24,827 nt of DNA from Anaerolinea sp. (GTDB lineage: Bacteria; Chloroflexota; Anaerolineae; Anaerolineales; Anaerolineaceae). The translations under genes were made by a program, and so were the position numbers. Numbering within the stretch: position 1 is the stretch's first letter; each line of letters begins with the position of its first letter. The notes beneath the pieces are model-generated. The model saw nothing but the letters and a program-made list of their open reading frames with translations. It was not told the origin of the DNA and did not search any database. Positions 16,599-23,266 of this stretch are shown piece by piece. The stretch lies in the NCBI GenBank assembly GCA_029975965.1, contig JARKOV010000003.1, forward strand, positions 1-24,827, written 5' to 3'.

Positions 16599-19124
16599 TT
16601 AGCGGTCTGGCACTTGGAAGATGGTCACGCTGCCCTGTTGAAAGACCGCGCGAAATACCGAAGCAAATGCCAATTCGATTTGAGCTGGATCGCAGGTTCG
16701 CTCTGGGAGGCTGCACTGCTCGCGGATATACTGGCGCTCCGGATTTCCAAAGATGATGTAGTCGACCTGCCACAACGCCAGCCAGCTTCGCGCGGACGGA
16801 GTAGCCGGATTGGTAAAGATCTCCTGGATGCCCGGCTCGCGCAAGCCCTGCTCGTTGTAATTGCCGCGCCATTGCATCTCGTGAATCGCCCAACCCAGCA
16901 CGGCGGGATAACCGGTGAAGGCGCTGATGCGCCCTTCGTAGGTATACGACTCCCCGGGGGCTTCAAGAATGACCGGCGGGCGCCCGCTGGTTGCGCCGTT
17001 TTCGAGCAGCCAGTCGATTACCGCCCAATCATCCGGGTTTTCGCGGCGCAGCTCGCTGGCGCCGTCCAGGTTGGGTTGGGTTGAAAACGCCTCGGTGCGG
17101 CTGTAAATGCCGGCCACCGGGTAAACCAGCCCGGCGATTGTCAGCAAAATGGCCGAGGCGAAAAACAGCACCCGCGGGATTTTACCCATTACCTGCATCG
17201 CAAATGTCGCCATCCACCAGACGGCGTATGCGGCTGCCGCAGCCATCAGCAGCCAACCTTGAAAGTAAAACTTGAACACGGTGTTCATGCGCACGCCAAA
17301 TCCGTCACGCAGGTAGGCAAACTCCACCGAGAAGGTCAGCGCCAGGCCTGCCAACGCCAGCAACCAGGCGAACACCAGGCCGGGATCTACTGGCTGGGTT
17401 GCGCCGCTGGTGGGCTGGTCGGCATCTCCCTTCCTCGCCGACGCCGCCGTCACAATTCCAGCCCCCGCGGTGGTGAGCAAGGCGGTGAGCAACAGGAACA
17501 ACCAGGGATCGCGAAGGCGTTGAAGGACGACCAACAGGCCGGTTTCGAGCAGACCGTGCCCGCCCAGGAATGGCAGCAACGTCGCGCCCAACGATCCGCC
17601 GCGTTTTCCATCCAGCCACACCAACAGACCGGCCAGGCTGAGCAGGAGAACGAAAACGACCAGCAGCCCGACCGCCAGGCGCAACCACCAACGCAACCAT
17701 GCCGAAAGGCTGGGTCGGCGCGAGGAGCTGCGACTTTGCCAGGCGAGGGAGGCGGGTAAGAAAGCCGCCAGGATGAAGATAAATGGCCCGAACATCACCA
17801 GGTACTGCGCCAGGCGCGTGGGCGGAAAAACATACGGCAAGATGCCGCCCGCCTGAGAAGAAAAACCGGCGAAGAACAGCAGGTAAAAAGCGATTGTCCA
17901 GGCGATGGTGGTCAGGCCAAGCCTGGCGGCGTCCCAGGCATACGGGACGCCGAAGCGGCCTGCGGCGACGCACCGCCCTACCAACCAGCCAAGCAGGCCG
18001 AGGCAGAGGTAGATGGGGAAATCCCAGGTGTTCAAAAAAGCCAACGCCCCAATCGCCAGCCCTGAAAAGGCGGTTCGCGCGAAGTCGGGAAGTTCGCCGG
18101 CAAGGCCCAGCCGCACCCACTGGAAGCAGACCGCTGCGGCCAGCAGGGCAAACGGCAGCGCCAGGACATGCGGATGGTTGTCGCCCAGCAGAAAGCTGAA
18201 GTTGGGAAACTCGGTGATCGGGTTCAGATCGATGGGTTGGTTATCCAGGTTCAGATCGTTGAGCACCCGCGACGCCCGCCAGCCCCAGCCCCAGAAGCTG
18301 CCGGGATCGAACGTCCCGCTGACCTGCGCGGCTGCCGGAAAATTTGGCACCCCCAACCACTCCGCGAAGGCGCGCGGCAGCCAACCGCGCGCGTAAAGCA
18401 CCTCCAACAGACCCTGCAGATTGCCGAGAAAGACGGTCAATAGGGCGCCTAAGGAACCAGCGAGCAAGGCCCCTTTGCGGTCCGTTCGACTGGCGCAAGC
18501 CATCTCGTAGACCAGGCCGAAGGCACCCGTCGCCGATAACGCAAATAGCAGCGCGTCGTAGAGGTCGAACCCGATCCCGGAGGCGACACCCGTCAGGCGG
18601 GTCAGCAGGGCCATCATCACGTAGCCAAAGTAATAATACGAGATGGAGAACCCGGAAAGCCAGGGGTCCGCAGGAGGGAACTGCGGGCTGTTTAGGATCG
18701 CGTTCAGGAAGGCGATTTCCATGAATTTCTCACCGCCAAACCGCATGATCTTCCCCACCGAGTAAGCGCGCACCAGGCTCCAACCGAGCAGGCAGACAAC
18801 GAAGAGAATCTCTACCACCAGCACCAACCGTCCGTGCTGCCGGAGGAAGGCGCGGATTTCGGAGTAGTTGCCCCCCCGGCGGAAGGCCAGCCAGGCAGAT
18901 GCACCGCCCATGGCGACCAGAGCGAAGACGATCCCCCCCAGGTCATTTTGCAGAACGTGCAGCGACGCGCCCAACCAGAGCAAGTAACTGGCTAAGAGCA
19001 GGCCCAGGATCCGGCTGAACGCAAAGCCGCGATCCGGCAGGCGAGAAAACAGCCAGAAACCGATCGGGAGCGCCAGCCAACCGATCAGGCTGGATGCCAA
19101 CCACCAGGCAAGAATTGGAATCAC
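16599..19124 (-). CDS. DUF2298 (Chlor_Arch_YYY) polytopic membrane protein
   Basis: The 841-residue product has many membrane helices and the DUF2298 hallmarks: ALPIGFWLFSRLPDRGFAFS near the start, SYYYFGYVMMALLTRLTG (the YYY motif), ITEFPNFSFLLGDNHPHVLA and FLNTWDFPIYL. After about 700 residues a soluble C-terminal part follows, with ISAFTGYPAVLGW and WRGNYNEQG. The family occurs mainly in Chloroflexota and archaea; its function is not established. The layout of helices plus outer soluble domain recalls membrane glycosyltransferases, which is only inference. The start is GTG at 19124, overlapping the stop of the preceding gene as GTGA. The longer reading from 19214 would add 30 non-family residues wholly inside that gene. 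Coupling to a PLP enzyme is notable. Confidence 0.9.
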   Translation of the reverse strand: MIPILAWWLASSLIGWLALPIGFWLFSRLPDRGFAFSRILGLLLASYLLWLGASLHVLQNDLGGIVFALVAMGGASAWLAFRRGGNYSEIRAFLRQHGRLVLVVEILFVVCLLGWSLVRAYSVGKIMRFGGEKFMEIAFLNAILNSPQFPPADPWLSGFSISYYYFGYVMMALLTRLTGVASGIGFDLYDALLFALSATGAFGLVYEMACASRTDRKGALLAGSLGALLTVFLGNLQGLLEVLYARGWLPRAFAEWLGVPNFPAAAQVSGTFDPGSFWGWGWRASRVLNDLNLDNQPIDLNPITEFPNFSFLLGDNHPHVLALPFALLAAAVCFQWVRLGLAGELPDFARTAFSGLAIGALAFLNTWDFPIYLCLGLLGWLVGRCVAAGRFGVPYAWDAARLGLTTIAWTIAFYLLFFAGFSSQAGGILPYVFPPTRLAQYLVMFGPFIFILAAFLPASLAWQSRSSSRRPSLSAWLRWWLRLAVGLLVVFVLLLSLAGLLVWLDGKRGGSLGATLLPFLGGHGLLETGLLVVLQRLRDPWLFLLLTALLTTAGAGIVTAASARKGDADQPTSGATQPVDPGLVFAWLLALAGLALTFSVEFAYLRDGFGVRMNTVFKFYFQGWLLMAAAAAYAVWWMATFAMQVMGKIPRVLFFASAILLTIAGLVYPVAGIYSRTEAFSTQPNLDGASELRRENPDDWAVIDWLLENGATSGRPPVILEAPGESYTYEGRISAFTGYPAVLGWAIHEMQWRGNYNEQGLREPGIQEIFTNPATPSARSWLALWQVDYIIFGNPERQYIREQCSLPERTCDPAQIELAFASVFRAVFQQGSVTIFQVPDR

Positions 19125-20245
19125 CAAGGCATCATCTCGATCCAGTTGCCTGAGCGACTGTGGTAGCGGCGCATGCACTGGGCGGTCAGGCAGGAATGAA
19201 CCGGCAGAATGCAAACCAGTTCGCCCACCTTCAGGTGGACGAGTGACTCGGGTGGAACATGCAACACGCCATGCTCTTGCGACAGGCGGTCGACCCAGGC
19301 GCCGGGCAAAGGCGCCATCCAGGCCGGGCTGGCGGGATCAGCCCCTGGAGCAGGCAGGCTCACCAGGCCATACATTCGCTGACCCTGGTGGGTGTAGTCG
19401 TCCTTGGAGAGGTGGATCGCGCCACCGTAGACCACCACCTCATTTCGCTCAGGGTGAACCGCCACCACCGGACAAATCAGCGCCACGGCGATATCCTGCC
19501 AGTCGCAGGTGCCCATCAGGTACTGCTCGGCATCGAAAAAGACGAAATTGCCGGGGCGAATCTCGTCTGCGGGAGCGAAATTTGCCACCGCCGAGCAGCC
19601 GGGGGTGTCGCCGGTGGAGATGCGCAACGGAAGTCCGGTGTGCTGGGAAAGCGATTGGCGGAGCTGGTCAAGCCGGCTGGCGGTTTGGGTAAAAATCTCG
19701 GCTGCGCGGATCGGCGACGCAGCGGCGTAACTTTGCCCGGCATGGGTGAGCAAGCCGCGCATGCGCAACCGGTGGGATGATTCGGCGACCTGCACAATCG
19801 ATTGCGCGGAGCCGATGTCCTGCCAGGCGATTCCCGTTCGACCATTGCCTGTGTCGACCTTGATCCACAGGTCGACTGGCACGTTGAGTCCCTGGGCAAG
19901 CGCACGGGCGGTCTCGGCGGACTCGACCAGCAAACCCAGGCGAATGCGCTCTGCCAGGCGGCTCATCTCACCCATCTGGCGCAAGTTGGCTGGGAACGCC
20001 AGGGTGATGTCATCCCAGCCATGGTCGGCGAAGTATGCGGCCATGTCCAACGAAGAAACGGTGATCGCGCGAACGCCCTGGTCGCGGAACCACTCCCCAA
20101 TTTCTGCGGATTGGTGAGTTTTAAAGTGAGGCCGAAAATCGACCTGGCTGGTGCGGGCTTTAGCGGCCATCCGGGCGATATTGGCGCGGGCGATCCGTTC
20201 ATCCAGTAACAAGGTGGGCTTGGATATTTGTGCGAAATCCGGCAT
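19121..20245 (-). CDS. D-threonine aldolase / D-serine dehydratase-like PLP enzyme
   Basis: The 374-residue product is a fold-type III PLP protein: an alanine racemase N-terminal TIM barrel, then the D-serine dehydratase-like C-terminal domain. Lys42 in RPHFKTHQS is the expected Schiff-base lysine. DLWIKVDTGNGRTG, RGLLTHAGQSY and STGDTPGCS are barrel motifs, and HSC (350-352) in PVHSCLTAQ matches the metal-binding His/Cys pair of the DSD1/D-threonine aldolase family. It could cleave D-threonine to glycine and acetaldehyde or deaminate D-serine; the substrate cannot be told from sequence. ATG at 20245 lies exactly 6 nt after a TATAAT, without a Shine-Dalgarno; the upstream extension to 20461 overlaps the divergent gene and has no family match. 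It is translationally coupled to the DUF2298 gene. Confidence 0.88.
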   Translation of the reverse strand: MPDFAQISKPTLLLDERIARANIARMAAKARTSQVDFRPHFKTHQSAEIGEWFRDQGVRAITVSSLDMAAYFADHGWDDITLAFPANLRQMGEMSRLAERIRLGLLVESAETARALAQGLNVPVDLWIKVDTGNGRTGIAWQDIGSAQSIVQVAESSHRLRMRGLLTHAGQSYAAASPIRAAEIFTQTASRLDQLRQSLSQHTGLPLRISTGDTPGCSAVANFAPADEIRPGNFVFFDAEQYLMGTCDWQDIAVALICPVVAVHPERNEVVVYGGAIHLSKDDYTHQGQRMYGLVSLPAPGADPASPAWMAPLPGAWVDRLSQEHGVLHVPPESLVHLKVGELVCILPVHSCLTAQCMRRYHSRSGNWIEMMPW

Positions 20246-20251
20246 GAGCGA

Positions 20252-20257
20252 ATTATA
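20252..20257 (-). promoter_or_regulatory. -10 element for the D-threonine aldolase-like gene; predicted leaderless
   Basis: The minus strand reads TATAAT (20257-20252), then TCGCTC, then the ATG at 20245. Transcription should start at or next to the A of ATG. The -35 region is poor (GCGCTC), so an activator may be needed. Confidence 0.5.
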
Positions 20258-20320
20258 GCCGAGGTGGTCGGAAGGAGCGCCGCGATCCCCGTGCGTGAGA
20301 AAATTTTGCCAAATTCCCCA

Positions 20321-20350
20321 TTGACACAGCAAGAACGGTTGTTCTATAAT
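20321..20350 (+). promoter_or_regulatory. Consensus promoter of the radical SAM gene; predicted leaderless
   Basis: TTGACA (20321-20326) and TATAAT (20345-20350) are both perfect hexamers, 18 nt apart. CAAGAT separates the -10 from ATG at 20357, so the mRNA should begin at the start codon. There is no room for a Shine-Dalgarno. Confidence 0.8.
20332..20345 (+). promoter_or_regulatory. Putative LexA (SOS) operator
   Basis: AGAACGGTTGTTCT is a perfect inverted repeat (5-bp arms, 4-nt spacer) that matches GAAC-N4-GTTC, the core of the LexA box of Gram-positive bacteria, also reported for the Chloroflexota genus Dehalococcoides. It lies between -35 and -10 and touches the first base of the -10, an ideal repression site. 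Confidence 0.6.
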
Positions 20351-20356
20351 CAAGAT

Positions 20357-21571
20357 ATGGACACGTTTGAGAAATTGGCGACGATCAAGCAAGATATGCA
20401 GGTCGAAGTGGCCGAGGATGCGCGCAACACGCCTCCGAAGGATTGCCCGATGCTCGGGCAATCGATGCCTCGCTCGCCTAAGGCATCGCGCAGCCCGGGT
20501 GGGTGTGACGACCCGGCCGAAGGGTTGCCAATCTCAACTGCGGTCTTGCCCAACGGCCGGCGCATGCCGATCCTCAAATCGCTGATCACCTCTGCCTGCG
20601 AGCGGAATTGCAATTATTGTTGCTTTCGCGCCGGGCGCGACATGCGCCGGGTAACCTTTAAACCCGAAGAGATGGCCGGGGCGGTGGTGCGCATGACCGA
20701 GCGGCGATTGATCGAAGGAGCCTTCATCAGCTCGGGAATCGCCGGTGGGGGAATGCGCACCCAGGACCAACTGATCGCTTTTGCGGAAGTGCTGCGCTTC
20801 AAGTTGAATTACAAAGGTTACCTGCACCTCAAGCTGATGCCCGGCGCGGAATATGACCAGGTGTTACGCTCGATGCAGCTCGCCGACCGGGTATCGGTGA
20901 ACCTGGAAGGCCCCAACACGAAACGGTTACAGTCCCTCGCTCCGCAAAAGGTTTTCCTCGAGGAGTTGGTGCAACCGTTGCGCTGGGTGGAGAAAATCCG
21001 CCAGACTCTGCCGGCCCACCAGGGTTGGAACGGTCGCTGGCCTTCCAGCACAACCCAGTTTGTGGTCGGGGCGGTGGGCGAATCCGATCTCGAGCTGCTC
21101 TCCACCTTTTCTTACCTCAACAAGAAAGTCCGCCTGGCGCGGGGGTATTTTTCGGGTTTTTCGCCAACGCCGGATACCCCATTCGAAGGGTTGCCTGCCT
21201 GCAATCCGTGGCGCGAGCATCGTTTATACCAGGCATCCTTCTTATTGCGCGACTACGGCTTTGACCTGGAGGAGATGCCTTTCCAGCCAAGCGGCGATTT
21301 GCCCCTGGAAGAGGATCCCAAGCTTTCCTGGGCGCGGCACAACCTGTATGAGGCTCCGTTAGAGATCAACCGCGCCGACCGCGCACACCTGCTGCGCATC
21401 CCGGGCGTCGGCCCCAAAGGCGCTCTGGCAATCCTTAACGCCCGGCGGAACGGCAGGCTGCGCTCGCTCAATGACCTCAAGGCGCTGGGGGTGATCGCCA
21501 ACCGGGCGGCGCCTTTCATTCTCCTCGATGGCCGCCGGCCGCCTGTCCAGCTCAGTTTCTGGTCAATGTAG
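20357..21571 (+). CDS. Radical SAM protein with C-terminal helix-hairpin-helix (putative DNA repair/modification)
   Basis: The 404-residue product has the radical SAM cluster motif CERNCNYC (Cys81, 85, 88), followed by FRAGRDMRRVTF, and the barrel segments GAFISSGIAGGG, YLHLKLMPGAEY and RVSVNLEGPN. The C-terminus has a helix-hairpin-helix DNA-binding motif, LLRIPGVGPKGALAIL (about 349-364). The opening MDTFEKL and overall order resemble the family called putative DNA modification/repair radical SAM protein, which is often linked to a uracil-DNA-glycosylase-like partner; no such partner is in this window. The extra N-terminal Cys (30, 50) are not part of the motif. ATG at 20357 is fixed by the promoter 6 nt upstream; the longer reading to 20228 crosses that promoter. 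The LexA-like box and the DUF6504 gene downstream support a DNA-damage role. The reaction is unknown. Confidence 0.88.
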   Translation: MDTFEKLATIKQDMQVEVAEDARNTPPKDCPMLGQSMPRSPKASRSPGGCDDPAEGLPISTAVLPNGRRMPILKSLITSACERNCNYCCFRAGRDMRRVTFKPEEMAGAVVRMTERRLIEGAFISSGIAGGGMRTQDQLIAFAEVLRFKLNYKGYLHLKLMPGAEYDQVLRSMQLADRVSVNLEGPNTKRLQSLAPQKVFLEELVQPLRWVEKIRQTLPAHQGWNGRWPSSTTQFVVGAVGESDLELLSTFSYLNKKVRLARGYFSGFSPTPDTPFEGLPACNPWREHRLYQASFLLRDYGFDLEEMPFQPSGDLPLEEDPKLSWARHNLYEAPLEINRADRAHLLRIPGVGPKGALAILNARRNGRLRSLNDLKALGVIANRAAPFILLDGRRPPVQLSFWSM

Positions 21572-21653
21572 GCCAGACGCCCAGCCCGAACTCCACTCTG
21601 GACTGATGTACAATTAACTGCGCCAGGACCTTCCTGTGGCGCAGGAGCCCGTC

Positions 21654-22010
21654 ATGCCGCTTCGCCCATCCCATTTCTACGGCGAAACGATCGACCCCCT
21701 GTTCGATACGCCGCCGGCGCTCGAAAAAACACCCTCATGCCCCGACGGGTTCGTCTGGCGGGGGCAATCTTATCGCGTGGTCGAATTGCTGGAAGAATGG
21801 CGCGACTATCGCCGGCGCGGGCGTTTCCGCCAGAATATGCGCCCCGAACATGCCGAAAGAGCCTCGGCGACCGGCTCGCTGGGGGTGGGGCGCTTTCATT
21901 TTCGCGTCAAGGTCAAAGATGGGCGGGTGTTTGAGCTTTACTACGACCGGGCTCCGAAAGATGCCAACGACCGAAAAGGTAAGTGGCTGCTCTACTGCGA
22001 ATGGGAATAA
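21654..22010 (+). CDS. DUF6504 family protein
   Basis: The 118-residue product contains the small domain with FYGETIDPLF, PDGFVWRGQSYRVVELLEEWRDY and GVGRFHFRVKVKDGRVFELYYD, ending in WLLYCEWE; this fits DUF6504. The function is unknown. In actinobacteria such proteins occur beside Y-family DNA polymerase genes, which fits the DNA-repair character of the preceding gene. ATG at 21654 has AGGAG 6 nt upstream; an in-frame GTG at 21636 is the alternative. It lies 82 bp after the radical SAM gene with no terminator between, so co-transcription is likely, although a TACAAT (21609-21614) might be a local -10. Confidence 0.72.
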   Translation: MPLRPSHFYGETIDPLFDTPPALEKTPSCPDGFVWRGQSYRVVELLEEWRDYRRRGRFRQNMRPEHAERASATGSLGVGRFHFRVKVKDGRVFELYYDRAPKDANDRKGKWLLYCEWE

Positions 22011-22039
22011 GCAGTTTGCGCTGCAGGGGATGGACGGAA

Positions 22040-22142
22040 TTGTTCCGGGTATAAATTTTCTATAATTGGCTGTTCAAAATATTAATCAATTCTTCAATAA
22101 TATCAATATATGTATTGACAATTTTGAATTTTGGTGTAAAAT
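22040..22142 (+). promoter_or_regulatory. AT-rich control region with two possible promoters
   Basis: The 158-bp gap before the DUF2089 gene is far more AT-rich than its surroundings. It holds TTGTTC (22040-22045) with TATAAT (22061-22066), 15 nt apart, and TTGACA (22115-22120) with TAAAAT (22137-22142), 16 nt apart. The second is the better promoter, about 20 nt upstream of AGAAGGAG and the ATG at 22169. Between them lies the imperfect inverted repeat ATATTA/TAATAT, which could bind a regulator. Confidence 0.6.
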
Positions 22143-22168
22143 AAATTTAGAAAATAGAAGGAGCGACG

Positions 22169-22648
22169 ATGAACCCTATGCTGACCAAATGCCCTGTGTG
22201 CGGAGGAGACCTGGTGGTCACCCGCTTAGCCTGCCCGACTTGCGAAACAACGATCGAGGGCAGTTTTCAGCCGGTGGGTGGCAGCTTGCAAGGGGCTTTT
22301 ACTCCCGAGCAATTGAAATGGTTGTTGCCGTTCACCCGGTTGAACAACGAGCAAATGCAGTTCATCCTGACCTTCATCCGATGTGAAGGGCGCTTCAACC
22401 GCATGGAAGAGGAATTATCCCTGTCCTATCCGACCCTGCGCAACCGGATGAACGATATCCTGCGCACCATGGGATATGAGCCCGCGCGCGACGAGGGACA
22501 GCCGGCGGTCAGCCTGCCCAGCCCGGCGGAGCGCAAGCGGATTCTGGATGACCTGGATAAGGGGGTGATCAACCTCGAGGAGGCTCGCCGCCGGTTGAAG
22601 GGTATCCGCGAGGAAGTTAAAGCCAGCGGTGATGGAGATCAGGGTTAG
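22169..22648 (+). CDS. DUF2089 family protein (zinc ribbon plus HTH-like domain)
   Basis: The 159-residue product has a zinc ribbon with two CxxC pairs (Cys8/11 and Cys22/25), then a helical domain containing FTRLNNEQMQFILTFIR and LSLSYPTLRNRMNDIL, the DUF2089 signature that resembles a helix-turn-helix. The C-terminal ERKRILDDLDKGVINLEEA is a SHOCT-like short motif. Such proteins are probably regulators, but no target is established. A strong Shine-Dalgarno (AGAAGGAG) fixes the start. The SHOCT-like gene follows 21 bp downstream and shares the C-terminal motif, so both likely form an operon ending at the hairpin at 23121. Confidence 0.85.
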   Translation: MNPMLTKCPVCGGDLVVTRLACPTCETTIEGSFQPVGGSLQGAFTPEQLKWLLPFTRLNNEQMQFILTFIRCEGRFNRMEEELSLSYPTLRNRMNDILRTMGYEPARDEGQPAVSLPSPAERKRILDDLDKGVINLEEARRRLKGIREEVKASGDGDQG

Positions 22649-22669
22649 GCGTCTCAGGAGGTATTAAGG

Positions 22670-23089
22670 ATGGCGACGGCAGAAGAGCGAATTAAGATCT
22701 TGCAGATGGTGCAGGAAGGGAAAATTTCCGCCGAAGAGGCTTCGTTATTGTTGGAAGCGCTCGAAGAGAGCGCGAGGAAAGACACCGGATTGGAGCGGAG
22801 CGGGGAGGCCATCTTCCACGACACCCCTGAGTCGGGCCGCCTGGGGCGCAAGCCTCGTTGGTTTCGCGTGCGGGTGACCGACAGCGATTCGGGTAGACCG
22901 CGCGTCAACGTTCGCCTGCCGCTGAGCATGGTCAGCATCGGCTTGAAGATGGGATCGAAATTCTCGCCCGAGATCGAAGGGTTGGACGCCAATGAGCTGA
23001 TGCAGATGATCGAAGCGGGTGAGATTGGGCAGATCGTCGACGTGATGGACGACAAAGACGGAGAGCACGTCGAAGTATTCCTCGAATAA
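22670..23089 (+). CDS. SHOCT-like domain protein
   Basis: The 139-residue product begins with EERIKILQMVQEGKISAEEASLLLEAL, a bacterial SHOCT-like motif also seen at the start of YvlB/DUF4097-type proteins. After a variable linker comes a region with FRVRVTDSDSGRPRVNVRLPLSMV and ends with an acidic segment (DVMDDKDGEHVEVFLE). No enzyme motif or membrane helix is seen. AGGAGGT 7 nt before ATG sets the start. The N-terminal motif repeats the C-terminal motif of the preceding DUF2089 protein, suggesting that the two proteins interact. The function is unknown. Confidence 0.8.
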   Translation: MATAEERIKILQMVQEGKISAEEASLLLEALEESARKDTGLERSGEAIFHDTPESGRLGRKPRWFRVRVTDSDSGRPRVNVRLPLSMVSIGLKMGSKFSPEIEGLDANELMQMIEAGEIGQIVDVMDDKDGEHVEVFLE

Positions 23090-23120
23090 CTGAAACGAAA
23101 TTCGTGCCTTCACGTATATA

Positions 23121-23153
23121 AATCAGGCAGGTGAAATGCCTGCCTGATTCTCT
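23121..23153 (+). terminator. Terminator of the DUF2089/SHOCT-like operon
   Basis: A perfect 11-bp stem AATCAGGCAGG (23121-23131) pairs with 23139-23149 around TGAAATG and is followed by the short pyrimidine run CTCTT. It lies about 30 bp after the stop codon. Confidence 0.6.
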
Positions 23154-23174
23154 TAACAACCTGTCCAAAATTTC

Positions 23175-23219
23175 TTTTGGTTGTGTTTGGGCGACTTCGC
23201 CGCCCAAACACAACCAAAA
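23175..23219. repeat. Long intergenic palindrome (dispersed-repeat family)
   Basis: A perfect 19-bp stem (23175-23193 with 23201-23219) has loop ACTTCGC; the arm contains GGTTGTGTTTGGGCG. It stands between the terminator of the DUF2089 operon and the MFS gene. The arm core TGTTTGGG and the CTTCG loop recur in other intergenic palindromes of the window. Confidence 0.7.
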
Positions 23220-23266
23220 AATAATTTCGAAAAGAAACTTATTGGGTCTTCCTATCGGGAGGTCGT

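Noticed and set aside
20246..20461. N-terminal extension of the D-threonine aldolase-like gene
   Set aside because: It would overlap the divergent radical SAM promoter and coding start; the family match begins after ATG 20245.
21572..21653. Second LexA-type box before the DUF6504 gene
   Set aside because: A GAAC is present (CCCGAACTCC) but no GTTC follows at the needed 4-nt spacing.
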